Below, in pieces: positions 16,441-25,383 of a DNA stretch of 40,726 nucleotides; position 1 is the stretch's first letter, and each line of letters starts with the position of its first letter. The position numbers were made by a program, and so were the translations under genes. The notes below the pieces were generated by a model. The model worked only from the letters and a program-made list of their open reading frames with translations, ran no database searches and was not told where the DNA came from. The stretch comes from SIG636 sp045604285 (lineage in GTDB: Bacteria; Bacillota; Clostridia; Oscillospirales; CAG-382), in NCBI GenBank assembly GCA_045604285.1, contig JAZUNS010000157.1, positions 1 to 40,726 of the forward strand, written 5' to 3'.

Positions 16441-16897
16441 GCTCTTCCTCCGTAAGCATACGCACTACATTATCGGTAAAAAGAATACCGTTAAGGTGGT
16501 CGATTTCATGACAGAAGCAGCGGGCAACCAAGCCTGTTCCGCTGGCTTCGTAGTATTTGCCCTTGCGGTTCATTGCCCTAACCTTTACAAAGGCGGGACG
16601 CTTGGTTATACCCCATTGACCCGGGCAGGAAAGACAGCCTTCGCACTCCTCCTGCTGACCCTTGGTTTCTATAATTTCGGGGTTAATAAGCTCAAGCACC
16701 TCTTCGCCGTTATCAACAAGTACAACACGGCGCAATATGCCTATCTGGGGTGCGGCAAGACCTACCCCGCCGGAATCCTTAAGAGTCTCTTGCATATCGT
16801 CAAGCAACTGAATAAGTCTGGGGCTGAGTTTTTCTACCGGTCTGGAAACCTTGCGCAGGGTTTCTTCCCCGTCCTTTAATATATTAAGTAAAGCCAT
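16427..16897 (-). CDS. def: Peptide deformylase
   Basis: A 156-residue metalloenzyme that removes the formyl group from nascent proteins. All three motifs are present: GVGLAAPQIG (44-53), EGCLS (86-90, metal ligand Cys88) and HEIDH (130-134). The CLSCPG variation and short length resemble type 1/3 enzymes of Clostridia. It follows priA by 12 nt and overlaps fmt. Confidence 0.96.
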   Translation of the reverse strand: MALLNILKDGEETLRKVSRPVEKLSPRLIQLLDDMQETLKDSGGVGLAAPQIGILRRVVLVDNGEEVLELINPEIIETKGQQEECEGCLSCPGQWGITKRPAFVKVRAMNRKGKYYEASGTGLVARCFCHEIDHLNGILFTDNVVRMLTEEELENM

Positions 16898-16909
16898 AAC
16901 TATACCTCA

Positions 16910-19315
16910 CTACACGGTAAAAGGATTTATATCAATATCCACCGCAGCCATGCCCTTGCGGGGAACGGAAAACTCGGATACAAGCTTTCTGAAAAAACTG
17001 CGGCACTCCTTAGAATCTCTGTATTTAACTATTATTTTGTTGCGGTATTTACCGCCTATTTTATATATGCCCTCTTTATATGGCCCCATTTTTATCAATT
17101 TTAAATCTTTTGCGGCGTCCGATTCCTTCTCAAAATATGCAGAGAAAGCCGCTGCAGTGGCGTTTACCTCATCCTCGTCAGAGGAGGAAAAGGAAAAGAC
17201 CGCAATATCGCAATAGGGCGGAAACACCACTGCCTTTCTAAGCCTTATTTCGCTTTTATAAAAGGCACCGTAATCCTGCCTTGCACCCAGCCTTAGGGTT
17301 TGGTGCAACGGGTTATAGGTTTGAATTATTGCCCTGCCCTGCTTGCCTGCCCTGCCTGCTCTGCCCACAAGCTGAGTTATTAGGGAAAACATTCGCTCGC
17401 AGGAGCGAAAATCGCTCATATACAAAACACTGTCCGCCATTACCAACCCGACCAGAGATACTTTGGGGAAATCCAAGCCCTTAACGACCATTTGCGTGCC
17501 GTAAAGAACAGAAGCCTCGCCCCGACCGAACTCTTCAAGTATTTCATCGTGAGAGCGCTTTGCTACGGTTGTATCGGTGTCCATACGCAGTGCCTTGCCC
17601 TCGCCCAACAGCTCTTCAAGCTCATCCTGCAAAAGCTGGGTACCGTAGCCGAAATAGCCGATATGGGCGCTGCCGCACTGGGGACATTTTTGGGGTTTAT
17701 TTTCGATTCTGCCGCAGTAGTGGCAAATAAGCTTGCCACGCTTGTTGGCATCGTTGCTGTATGCGTGATAATTAAGGGATACCGAGCAACGGTCGCAAGT
17801 AAAAACATGACCGCAGCTTCTGCAGCGCAAAGCGGAGTTATATCCCCGTCTGCCGAGGAAAAGTATTGCCTGCTCGCCCCTGCTTACGGTTTCCAAAAGA
17901 GCCTCTCTCAGCTCTTCTCCCAAAAGCCTGCCTTTTTCTATATGTGGATCTCCGACGATATCGGCTATCTCAACCGAGGGAAGCTCGGTACCGCCAAAGC
18001 GTTCATCCAAGGTTAGCAGATGGTACACGCCCATCTCTGCCCGATAATAGCTTTCCACCGAGGGGGTTGCCGACGCCAAAAGCATAAGCGCCTTGTGTCT
18101 GGCGCAACGGAACCTTGCAATATCCCTTGCGTGGTATTTTGGGCTTTTTTCGGATTTATAGGTGTGCTCCTGCTCCTCATCCATAACGATAAGCCCTATG
18201 TTGTCGAAGGGAGCGAACACCGCTGAGCGAGTGCCTATAACCACCTTTACCTGTCCTGAACGGATACGGGCGTAGGTATCGGCTTTTTCGCCAACGGAAA
18301 GCTTGGAATGGATGACCGCACATTTATCACCGTAGCGGGCAAAATATGTGGAAACTGCCTGGGCGGTAAGTCCTATCTCGGGGATAAGCACTATGGCGTT
18401 TCTGCCTTGGTTAAGTGCCTCGTCCACCGCCTCAAGTATCAGCTTGGTTTTGCCGCTGCCGGTTACACCGTGAAGCAGGCACGCTTTAGCATCGCCGCAA
18501 CGCATATATTGCAAGATGCTGTCCCGTACTGCCTGCTGTTTATCAGAAAGCACGTAGGGCTTGGGGGCAAATTCCGCAGCGTCATAGGGCAACCGCTGAA
18601 CACGCTTGCGATAAAGAGCAACCGTGCCCTTGGTTTCCATATTCCTTACCGTTGCGGCGGATACACCCGATTGGGACAGCCACGCCGCAGACCTGTCGGA
18701 CTGAGCCAAAAGCTTTATAAGAAGCTGCTGTTTTTTACCCTTGACCTCTGCCGTTGGGTCCAAAAGTCTTACCCAAAGCTCGGTTTTTATGTTTGATTTT
18801 TCGGCAACCTCGCTGTGCCTTTCCAAATGCCCCTTTTTGCAAAGGCTTTGTGCCATCCTTAAGCCATCGCCGCCGAAGGAACGGATAATATCCTGCTCGT
18901 AGGCTTTTTCCTTTTGCTTTACAAAGCAGTACAGTTCGTCGTCACACACGGAAGGTAACGCAGTATAATAAACCTTGCTTTTTAGGTTTACGCCGTCGGG
19001 CAGCATAAGCTTTAAAGCGCTGCCATAGGTGCAAAAGCAACGGTCACGGATGAATGCCGCAAGTGCCATTGCCTCATCCGTTGCGGCAAGCTCATATTCG
19101 GGCAAAGAGTACAAGGGCTTTACGCCGTCCTCTACCCGGTCAGCCTCCCACACACGGACGATAAATGCGCTTTGACGCCTATTGCTTTTTCCAAAGGGAA
19201 CCACCGCCAAAACACCCTTTGCCGCCCTGCTTTTTAGCTCTTCGGGGACGGAATAGGTATACGCCTTATCGTAGGCGGGCGTGGTATCAAGCAGGTAAAC
19301 CTCACAAAGCAACAT
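16910..19315 (-). CDS. priA: Primosomal protein N' (replication restart helicase PriA)
   Basis: An 801-residue superfamily 2 helicase that reloads the replisome at stalled forks. N-terminal 3'-DNA-end-binding domain (MLLCEVYLLDT... YSVP), Walker A GVTGSGKTK (283-291), Walker B DEEQEH (379-384), and paired cysteine knuckles binding two zincs between the helicase lobes (CRSCGHVFTCDRC ... CHYCG ... CPQC). The helicase lobe 2 block LVGRAGRAGKQGRAIIQT is complete. Walker B reads DEEQ rather than the more common DEEH. The ATG lies 4 nt after the rpoZ stop. Confidence 0.95.
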   Translation of the reverse strand: MLLCEVYLLDTTPAYDKAYTYSVPEELKSRAAKGVLAVVPFGKSNRRQSAFIVRVWEADRVEDGVKPLYSLPEYELAATDEAMALAAFIRDRCFCTYGSALKLMLPDGVNLKSKVYYTALPSVCDDELYCFVKQKEKAYEQDIIRSFGGDGLRMAQSLCKKGHLERHSEVAEKSNIKTELWVRLLDPTAEVKGKKQQLLIKLLAQSDRSAAWLSQSGVSAATVRNMETKGTVALYRKRVQRLPYDAAEFAPKPYVLSDKQQAVRDSILQYMRCGDAKACLLHGVTGSGKTKLILEAVDEALNQGRNAIVLIPEIGLTAQAVSTYFARYGDKCAVIHSKLSVGEKADTYARIRSGQVKVVIGTRSAVFAPFDNIGLIVMDEEQEHTYKSEKSPKYHARDIARFRCARHKALMLLASATPSVESYYRAEMGVYHLLTLDERFGGTELPSVEIADIVGDPHIEKGRLLGEELREALLETVSRGEQAILFLGRRGYNSALRCRSCGHVFTCDRCSVSLNYHAYSNDANKRGKLICHYCGRIENKPQKCPQCGSAHIGYFGYGTQLLQDELEELLGEGKALRMDTDTTVAKRSHDEILEEFGRGEASVLYGTQMVVKGLDFPKVSLVGLVMADSVLYMSDFRSCERMFSLITQLVGRAGRAGKQGRAIIQTYNPLHQTLRLGARQDYGAFYKSEIRLRKAVVFPPYCDIAVFSFSSSDEDEVNATAAAFSAYFEKESDAAKDLKLIKMGPYKEGIYKIGGKYRNKIIVKYRDSKECRSFFRKLVSEFSVPRKGMAAVDIDINPFTV

Positions 19316-19319
19316 ATCT

Positions 19320-19550
19320 TTATTTTACAATTACGTTAAACTCGCCGTCCTGAAGCTTATGAACAGCGGCACTTACTGCCTTTTCGTTGGGGTTTTCTTC
19401 AGGCTTATCATAATCCTTGCGCATTTCGCCGTACTCAAGGTCCTGGTTCTGCTTATAGGTGATGTAGCGTGCGCCCTTTGCGGTAGCAATAACCAGCATA
19501 TAACGGTTAACGTCGTTGTTTGTTAAATCCTGAACGGAAGGGTAAAGCAT
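19320..19550 (-). CDS. rpoZ: RNA polymerase omega subunit
   Basis: A 76-residue protein. The N-terminus MLYPSVQDL and the NRYMLVIATAKGARYI helix fit omega, as does the late KAVSAAVHKLQDGEF segment (equivalent to KPVSIALEEI). Omega helps beta' fold and stabilises RNA polymerase. The position between gmk and priA is the standard Bacillota order. The central part is more divergent than usual. Confidence 0.88.
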   Translation of the reverse strand: MLYPSVQDLTNNDVNRYMLVIATAKGARYITYKQNQDLEYGEMRKDYDKPEENPNEKAVSAAVHKLQDGEFNVIVK

Positions 19551-19582
19551 ATTTATATCCTCTCTTTACTGTAATTGTATTG

Positions 19583-20152
19583 TTAATTATTAGTTTTTCT
19601 TTCGTTAACGGCCTTTTCTATAAGTGCCGCCGCTTTCTGAGGCGCACCGTCCTCGTTTACTATAACTATGTCGTACGTGGGGGCAAGAAGCATCTCTTCC
19701 CTTGCTTTTTTAAGCCTTTTTTCTATGGTTTCGTTATCCTCGGTGCCTCTGCCTCTCAGCCTTGCTTCAAGCTCCTCCATACTGGGGGGAGCGATAAATA
19801 TTGAAAGCGCATCGGGCATAAGTCTTTTTACGTTGCCTGCGCCCTCTGTTTCTATCTCAAGCACCACGTTTACGCCTTTTTCAAGCTGTTCCTCCACAAA
19901 CCTGCGGGGGGTGCCGTAATAGTTACCACAGTACACGGTATGCTCAAGGATCTTATCCTCGGCTAAATACGCCTCAAACTCCGGCTTTGTAAGGAAAAAG
20001 TAGTTAACGCCGTCTACCTCACCCTCTCTGGGAAGGCGTGTGGTAGCTGAAACGGAATAGCTGTAATCTTTGTTTTGTAAAACGAAGCCCAGCACCGTTC
20101 CCTTGCCGCAACCGGAAGGACCGGATACTATAAGCAAAACACCCTTGCTCAT
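19583..20152 (-). CDS. gmk: Guanylate kinase
   Basis: A 189-residue GMP kinase (ATP + GMP to ADP + GDP). It has P-loop GPSGCGKGT near the N-terminus, the GMP-binding SATTRLPREGEVDGVNYFF block with its conserved Arg and Tyr, and VVLEIETEGAGNVK. The start at 20152 has GGAAAGGA about 9 nt upstream and gives the normal family N-terminus MSKGVLLIVSG; the frame is open further upstream but would run into remA. It begins 1 nt after remA. Confidence 0.95.
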   Translation of the reverse strand: MSKGVLLIVSGPSGCGKGTVLGFVLQNKDYSYSVSATTRLPREGEVDGVNYFFLTKPEFEAYLAEDKILEHTVYCGNYYGTPRRFVEEQLEKGVNVVLEIETEGAGNVKRLMPDALSIFIAPPSMEELEARLRGRGTEDNETIEKRLKKAREEMLLAPTYDIVIVNEDGAPQKAAALIEKAVNERKTNN

Positions 20153-20153
20153 A

Positions 20154-20384
20154 CTACGCCATCCTTTCCTGTATAACATCGGGGCTTTCGGCGGAAAGCA
20201 CCGTATGCTCGCTATCGGTAACAATAACAGCCTTGGTCTTTTTACCGCAGCTTACGTCTATTACTCTGCCAAGATTTTTTGCGTCCTGCACTATGCGACG
20301 TACGGGCAAAGAATCGGGCGAAAGCACTGCCACTATACGGCCTGCGGAAACAAAGCTGCCGCCGCCTACGTCTATAAGCTTCAT
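20154..20384 (-). CDS. remA: RemA-like regulator (DUF370)
   Basis: A 76-residue DNA-binding protein of the RemA/DUF370 family (MKLIDVGGGSFVSAGRIVAV, SPDSLPVRRIVQDAK, KKTKAVIVTDSEHTVLS). In Bacillus RemA forms ring-like oligomers that bind tandem DNA sites and activates biofilm matrix and osmoprotection genes. The order yicC-remA-gmk-rpoZ is conserved through Bacillota, which supports the call. Its stop is TAG, so TAG is a normal stop in this genome. Confidence 0.92.
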   Translation of the reverse strand: MKLIDVGGGSFVSAGRIVAVLSPDSLPVRRIVQDAKNLGRVIDVSCGKKTKAVIVTDSEHTVLSAESPDVIQERMA

Positions 20385-20389
20385 ACAAA

Positions 20390-21268
20390 TTACTCCAAAT
20401 TCTGTATCTGTTCTCTTATTTTTTCAATCTCGCTCTTTGCGTCGATAACGCAACGGGCGATTTCCACGTCCTGCGACTTAGAGCCTATGGTATTTACCTC
20501 ACGGTTAATTTCTTGTACCAAAAAGTCAAGCTTTCTGCCAACGGCGCCGCCGCCGTTTAAAATAGACTCAAGCTGGCTGAAATGGCTGCCAAGCCTTGCA
20601 AGCTCTTCGTTTATATCAGCCTTATCGGCAAATATGGCACACTCGGTAAGTAATCTTCCCTCGTCGGGTGTAACGCCCTCAAGCAATTCCTTTATACGGG
20701 CAAGCATCTTTTCCTTAGCGGCAGCAACGGCAAGAGGTGCGCGGGCTTGTATTTTCCCTCTAAGCTCAGCGGTAACGGCAGCGTGCTGCTTAATATCCGC
20801 CACAAGCTTTTCACCCTCGGTTGCACGCATGGCGCAGAAAGCATCCAAAGCCTTTTCCGCTATGGGACGGATAAGTGCCCACGCCTGCTCCATATCCTCG
20901 TCAACACGGGTAACGTTAAACACCTCAGGCTTAGAGCTTACCATTGAAAGGGTTACGTCGCCCTTTACGCCGTACTCTTCGGAAACACGGTTCATAACGC
21001 CCAAATACGCCTCAAGATAATCTTTGTTAAGGCTTAGGGTGGTAACGTCCCCTTCGGGATTGGTAACGGAAAGATAAACGTCAACCTTGCCCCTGGAAAT
21101 GCGAGAAGAAACGAGCTGTTTTACCCGTTCCTCAAGAGGTGTATAAAGTCTTCCTAATTTTATGTTTATATCAAGATAACGGCTGTTAACCGATTTAATT
21201 TCAAAGCAAATATCTTTACCTTCTGTAAGCTCACGGCATCTGCCGTAGCCGGTCATGCTTAAAGCCAT
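20390..21268 (-). CDS. YicC/YloC family endoribonuclease
   Basis: A 292-residue protein with the family start MALSMTGYGR, the KSVNSRYLDINIKL segment, SRGKVDVYLSV, and the C-terminal domain with EINREVNTIGSKSQD and a terminal KSEIEKIREQIQNLE helix. YicC proteins are RNases acting on small RNAs and 3' ends, shown for E. coli and B. subtilis relatives. The ATG at 21268 is about 9 nt after AGGGGAG; a GTG at 21274 is possible but sits only 4 nt from it. First gene of the 14-gene operon; its last codons supply the ribosome binding site (TTGGAG) of remA. Confidence 0.92.
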   Translation of the reverse strand: MALSMTGYGRCRELTEGKDICFEIKSVNSRYLDINIKLGRLYTPLEERVKQLVSSRISRGKVDVYLSVTNPEGDVTTLSLNKDYLEAYLGVMNRVSEEYGVKGDVTLSMVSSKPEVFNVTRVDEDMEQAWALIRPIAEKALDAFCAMRATEGEKLVADIKQHAAVTAELRGKIQARAPLAVAAAKEKMLARIKELLEGVTPDEGRLLTECAIFADKADINEELARLGSHFSQLESILNGGGAVGRKLDFLVQEINREVNTIGSKSQDVEIARCVIDAKSEIEKIREQIQNLE

Positions 21269-21301
21269 CTGCACATCTCTCCCCTTTTAACTTATTATGA
21301 T

Positions 21302-21331
21302 ATTATAACACAAAGCAACGTATACTGTCAA
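21302..21331 (-). promoter_or_regulatory. Strong promoter of the yicC-pssA operon
   Basis: On the minus strand: perfect TTGACA (21331-21326), 18-nt spacer, perfect TATAAT (21307-21302) with an upstream TG. It lies about 35 nt before yicC, between it and the stop at 21337, and probably drives fourteen genes down to 8066. Confidence 0.8.
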
Positions 21332-21336
21332 GGTTT

Positions 21337-21843
21337 TCACTTGCGTTTACGCAACAGCACGTGACCGAACTGCTGTATTATCATGGATACGGCAAAATCG
21401 GCACAAACTGTCACCGCAGCCACGCCGATATACATGGGCAGGCTGTAGGTAAAATCCATATCCTGTATGCCAAACACCTTGGTGGAAACAAAAATCATTG
21501 CCGTGTAAGCGGCGCAGGCAAAAGCTACCTTTACAATCCATTGCAAAAGCCTTTTAGATATTCTTTCCGCCTCGATTTTTACTATCGGAAACAAACCGCC
21601 GTAAAAAACATAAAGCACCACAGGCAGCTTATTATGAAGCAGCAAAAAGCCCAAAACGGCAGTACCTGCGTATAAAAACAAGCTGCTGCTTCTGCCCCAG
21701 CGAAGCCTTACGGCAAGCACCGCAAAGCCTGCAAGAAACGCAGTGGTAAGATCGAGGGGCTCAAAAACTGCACCAAGCAGTAAAACAATTATGCTTAGTG
21801 CGGCAAGCATGCCGCACTCTGCCACTCTTTTAGTTCTTTTCAT
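21337..21843 (-). CDS. Small multi-pass membrane protein, function unknown
   Basis: A 168-residue protein with about five to six hydrophobic segments and a basic start (MKRTKRVAECGMLAALSIIV) and end (HVLLRKRK). The N-terminal KRVAECGMLAALSIIVLLLG pattern resembles ECF-transporter S-component-like or DUF2232-like proteins, but I cannot fix the family. It begins 3 nt after the J-domain gene, so it is the last gene of the dgt-dnaG-rpoD operon. No terminator is visible between it and the yicC promoter, so some read-through is likely. Confidence 0.6.
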   Translation of the reverse strand: MKRTKRVAECGMLAALSIIVLLLGAVFEPLDLTTAFLAGFAVLAVRLRWGRSSSLFLYAGTAVLGFLLLHNKLPVVLYVFYGGLFPIVKIEAERISKRLLQWIVKVAFACAAYTAMIFVSTKVFGIQDMDFTYSLPMYIGVAAVTVCADFAVSMIIQQFGHVLLRKRK

Positions 21844-21846
21844 AGC

Positions 21847-22425
21847 CTATCTGCAGCACCCGCAAAGACAATCCAAACACATAAGCCCCATGCATATATC
21901 GCAGCCGGAGCAACCCGTGCTGTGAACGGTACGCTTTGTGCTGTAACCGCTGTAGTTACTGCGTGTAACCACGTTGTACGCATTGCGATACTCTGCATTA
22001 TCGGGGTCCATATCGCAGGCACGGCGTATGTATTCCGTACCGTCAAGCATAAAGCCTTTTTTGACCATAACGGTACCCTTTAAAAAATACCACTCGGCAT
22101 TGCGCTGAGCTTGGGGTATCATATCAAGATATCTGCCCGCCTCGGTATACCTTGCCTGATTTATAAGTATGCGTATGCGCTGAAACTCTGTGCTGCCGCC
22201 GCTTGTGTTGGCGGTTCCGCCGCCGGCGGCTTTTTTACGTTGGTTTTGAATATAGTCGTAAGCCGCATTTATCTCACGCATTTTTTCTGCCGCCAGGTCC
22301 TTCAAAGGGTTGCTGTCGTCATAATTATCCGGATGATACTTTTTGGCAAGGCTGCGATAAGCCTTTTTAATTTCTTCGTCCGTGGCGTTTGATTGAACGC
22401 CGAGAACACTGTAGGGATCTTTCAT
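21847..22425 (-). CDS. J-domain protein with cysteine-rich C-terminus
   Basis: A 192-residue protein. Residues 1-65 form a canonical J domain (DPYSVLGV, HPD at 31-33), the part that stimulates Hsp70 (DnaK) ATPase. A Gly/Ser linker and a tetratricopeptide-like helical segment (about 80-150; AEWYFLKGTVMVKKG, YIRRACDMDPDNAEYRNAYN) follow. The last 21 residues hold seven cysteines in closely spaced C-x2-C and CC patterns, suggesting metal binding or membrane association. It lacks the Gly/Phe and zinc domains of true DnaJ. It sits 41 nt downstream of rpoD. The target is unknown. Confidence 0.8.
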   Translation of the reverse strand: MKDPYSVLGVQSNATDEEIKKAYRSLAKKYHPDNYDDSNPLKDLAAEKMREINAAYDYIQNQRKKAAGGGTANTSGGSTEFQRIRILINQARYTEAGRYLDMIPQAQRNAEWYFLKGTVMVKKGFMLDGTEYIRRACDMDPDNAEYRNAYNVVTRSNYSGYSTKRTVHSTGCSGCDICMGLMCLDCLCGCCR

Positions 22426-22466
22426 CTATGCTGTTTTACCTTTCAAAATTTAGAGAAAGCAAGGCT

Positions 22467-23588
22467 TTATTCAAGATAGTCTCTAAGCTTCTTGGAGCGA
22501 CTGGGATGACGAAGCTTACGAAGTGCCTTTGCCTCTATCTGACGGATACGCTCTCTTGTAATGTCAAACGCCTTGCCCACCTCTTCAAGGGTGCGGGGTC
22601 TGCCGTCCTCAAGGCCGAAGCGAAGTTTAAGAACGTTTTCTTCTCTGGGGGTAAGGGTGTGAAGCACCTCTAACAGCTGTTCTCTAAGCATGGTATAGGA
22701 GGCGGCGTCTGCAGGTGCGGGGGTATTATCATCCGCAATAAAGTCGCCCAGGTGGCTGTCTTCCTCTTCACCTATAGGCATTTCAAGGGAAACGGGCTCC
22801 TGCGCTATTTTAAGTATTTCTCTTACCTTTTCAACGGGCATATTGATCTCTTCCGCAATTTCGTCAGCGGTAGCGTCTCTGCCAAGGTCCTGAAGAAGCT
22901 GGCGGGATACGCGCAGCACCTTATTTATAGTTTCTACCATGTGTACGGGGATACGAATGGTTCTTGCCTGGTCTGCAATTGCACGGGTTATAGCCTGACG
23001 GATCCACCAGGTTGCGTAGGTAGAAAACTTGTAGCCCTTGTTGTAATCGAACTTTTCAACGGCACGCATAAGACCAAGGTTGCCTTCCTGAATAAGGTCA
23101 AGGAAGAACATACCGCGGTTTACGTAGCGCTTTGCTATACTTACAACCAACCTAAGGTTTGCCTCAACAAGCTGCTGCTTTGCCATGGTATTGCCCGCCG
23201 CCATCTTACAAGCCAGCTCAAGCTCTTTATCAGCGGAAAGAAGGGGCACCTTGCCTATTTCCTTAAGATACATACGCACGGGGTCGTCCATGGGTAAGCC
23301 ATCCTTGGAGAGAAGCTCGTCCACGTCCTCCTGGCATTTTTCAAGGTCCTCTGCCTCTTCGTCAACCTCGTCAAATATATTGTTTTCGTGGTCGTTAACT
23401 ATCTCTATACCCTTTGCTTCAAACTCTGCAAAGACTTTTTCAAATATGGCAATGGTACAGTCTGCGCCGTCAAGCATATCCAAAAACTCACCGGAAGCCA
23501 TCGTGCTCTTTTCGCCGGTAAGCTGAAGTGCTACGGTCTGCTGTGCGTTTTCGGTTGCGTTCATCTTTTCTTTGTTCTCCATGGTCAT
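22467..23588 (-). CDS. rpoD: Primary sigma factor RpoD/SigA
   Basis: A 373-residue housekeeping sigma factor. An N-terminal acidic segment with a degenerate region 1.1 is followed by region 1.2 (DPVRMYLKEIGKVPLL), region 2 with RPOD box YKFSTYATWWIRQAI, region 3, and region 4 with the helix-turn-helix TLEEVGKAFDITRERIRQIE that reads the -35 element. Consensus TTGACA/TATAAT promoters in this window fit its specificity. It overlaps the dnaG stop by ATGA (23585-23588), the classical macromolecular synthesis operon. Confidence 0.97.
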   Translation of the reverse strand: MTMENKEKMNATENAQQTVALQLTGEKSTMASGEFLDMLDGADCTIAIFEKVFAEFEAKGIEIVNDHENNIFDEVDEEAEDLEKCQEDVDELLSKDGLPMDDPVRMYLKEIGKVPLLSADKELELACKMAAGNTMAKQQLVEANLRLVVSIAKRYVNRGMFFLDLIQEGNLGLMRAVEKFDYNKGYKFSTYATWWIRQAITRAIADQARTIRIPVHMVETINKVLRVSRQLLQDLGRDATADEIAEEINMPVEKVREILKIAQEPVSLEMPIGEEEDSHLGDFIADDNTPAPADAASYTMLREQLLEVLHTLTPREENVLKLRFGLEDGRPRTLEEVGKAFDITRERIRQIEAKALRKLRHPSRSKKLRDYLE

Positions 23589-25363
23589 TTATCCTCCGAT
23601 GCTTTCTTTTTTTCCCTTAGTTTAGCTATATATTGTTCAAGTGCGGCGGCTCCGTTTTCGGAAATTTCCGCATCAAAATCCACCTTTAGTTTTTCACGCT
23701 CAAGGGCGTTTATACACCCATTAAGCGTTTCTGCGCTGTTATCGTTTACAGCCTGCCTTGAGGCAAGCATACCCGTTACACGGGATATTTCCTCCTGGGT
23801 AAGAACACCGTCTTTGGAAAGGATCGGCTCCTTACCTGCGGCAAAATCCTCGACATACAGGTTAAATACCTTTTTTGAAAACTCCGTTATAAAGCTTTCG
23901 GCGCTAAGCCTTGTTGCCACGGGTGGGTACAGCTCCGGCTTATATAAAAGCAAGCCCAACAGCCTTTCCTCTATCATCACCGCCGCAGGAAGCTTAACAT
24001 GATCTCTGTTGACCTTGTCACCAAAGCCAAGTGCGTTTTGCACTTCCTTGCTTTCCTCTTCCTTTTTACTGCGCTTGGAAGCCAAAACCAGCTTGCGCTG
24101 TACACTTTCCAGGGCAGCCGAAAGGCTTACGCCGCAAATCTCGCCTATTCTTGAGGCGCAAATCTCCCTCTCCGCCTTGCCGCTTAAGGAAGCCGCATAA
24201 GCGCACATACGGTCAAAAGCCCTAAGCTTTTCTTCCGGCAGGCTCATATTAAAGCCTTCGGCAATCTCTTTAAGCCTGTAATCCATCTGACCCGTAGAGC
24301 CTTTTATAACCCTGCGGAATGCCTCTGCCCCAAACTGCTTAATATATTCGTCCGGGTCCTTGGTGTCGCCAAGATCCAGTATTTTTGCGCCAACGCCTAC
24401 CTCGCTTAACAGCTTTATGCCCTTAAGAGTGGCGTTTTTGCCTGCGCTGTCACTGTCATAAGAAAGATACACGGTTTTTGCATAGCGGGATATAAGCCTT
24501 GCCTGCTCTGCCGTAATGGCGGTACCCAGGGTGGCAACCGCATTGCCGAAGCCCGCACGATGTAACGCCACCGCATCCATGCAGCCCTCACACATAATAA
24601 GCGTATCCTCGCCCGAGTTTTTTGCCATGTTCATGCCAAACACAAACTTGCTTTTTTTAAAAGCGGGCGTATCTGAGGTATTTACGTACTTTCGGTCGTC
24701 TGCCTCGTTAAGACGCCTTGCCGAAAAGCCAAGGACGTCGCCGCCCGTATCTATAAGCGGAAACACTATTCTGTTGCGGAATATATCGTAAAGCTTGCCG
24801 TTTTTGCCCCTGCGACAAAGGAACGCCGCCTCTAACTCCTCTGCCGTATAGCCTGCAGCCGTCAAATGCTTGGAAAGCATATCCCAGCTATCGGGAGCAA
24901 AGCCGATACCAAAGCGACGGATCGTAAGTGAATCCAAAGCTCGGTTTTTAAGATATTCCCTTGCGCCCTCACCGATAGGAGCGTTAAGCGCCTTATGAAA
25001 AAACCTTGCCGCCTCGGTAGTAGCGCCGATAACCCTATCCCTGCGAATACGGTTACGGGGGCGCTCGCCCTCCTCTTCCATCTGTATCCCCGCACGGTTT
25101 GCAAGATGCTCCACCGCATCGGGATAGGAAAGCCCCTCCATAGCCATTACGAAGCTTACTACGTCGCCGCCGGCACCGCAACCGAAGCAATAATAGTTGC
25201 GAGTTTTTGGGAACACCGTAAAGGACGGTGTTTTTTCGTTATGGAAAGGACATAGCCCAACCATAACGCTGCTGGCACGCTTCAGCCCAACGTATTTGGA
25301 TATCAGCTCGGTTATATCGTTTCTATCCTTTATTTCTTCCAAAAAGCCTTGTGAAAAAGCCAT
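23585..25363 (-). CDS. dnaG: DNA primase
   Basis: A 592-residue primase that lays down RNA primers at the fork. N-terminal CHC2 zinc finger (CPFHNEKTPSF ... YYCFGCG), catalytic core with the TOPRIM acidic motif (CEGCMDAVALHRAGF and YLSYDSDSAGKNA), and a C-terminal DnaB-interaction helical domain. Length is normal for Bacillota. It follows dgt by 20 nt and is coupled to rpoD. Confidence 0.96.
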   Translation of the reverse strand: MAFSQGFLEEIKDRNDITELISKYVGLKRASSVMVGLCPFHNEKTPSFTVFPKTRNYYCFGCGAGGDVVSFVMAMEGLSYPDAVEHLANRAGIQMEEEGERPRNRIRRDRVIGATTEAARFFHKALNAPIGEGAREYLKNRALDSLTIRRFGIGFAPDSWDMLSKHLTAAGYTAEELEAAFLCRRGKNGKLYDIFRNRIVFPLIDTGGDVLGFSARRLNEADDRKYVNTSDTPAFKKSKFVFGMNMAKNSGEDTLIMCEGCMDAVALHRAGFGNAVATLGTAITAEQARLISRYAKTVYLSYDSDSAGKNATLKGIKLLSEVGVGAKILDLGDTKDPDEYIKQFGAEAFRRVIKGSTGQMDYRLKEIAEGFNMSLPEEKLRAFDRMCAYAASLSGKAEREICASRIGEICGVSLSAALESVQRKLVLASKRSKKEEESKEVQNALGFGDKVNRDHVKLPAAVMIEERLLGLLLYKPELYPPVATRLSAESFITEFSKKVFNLYVEDFAAGKEPILSKDGVLTQEEISRVTGMLASRQAVNDNSAETLNGCINALEREKLKVDFDAEISENGAAALEQYIAKLREKKKASEDK

Positions 25364-25383
25364 TAATCCTTCCTCTGCTTATC

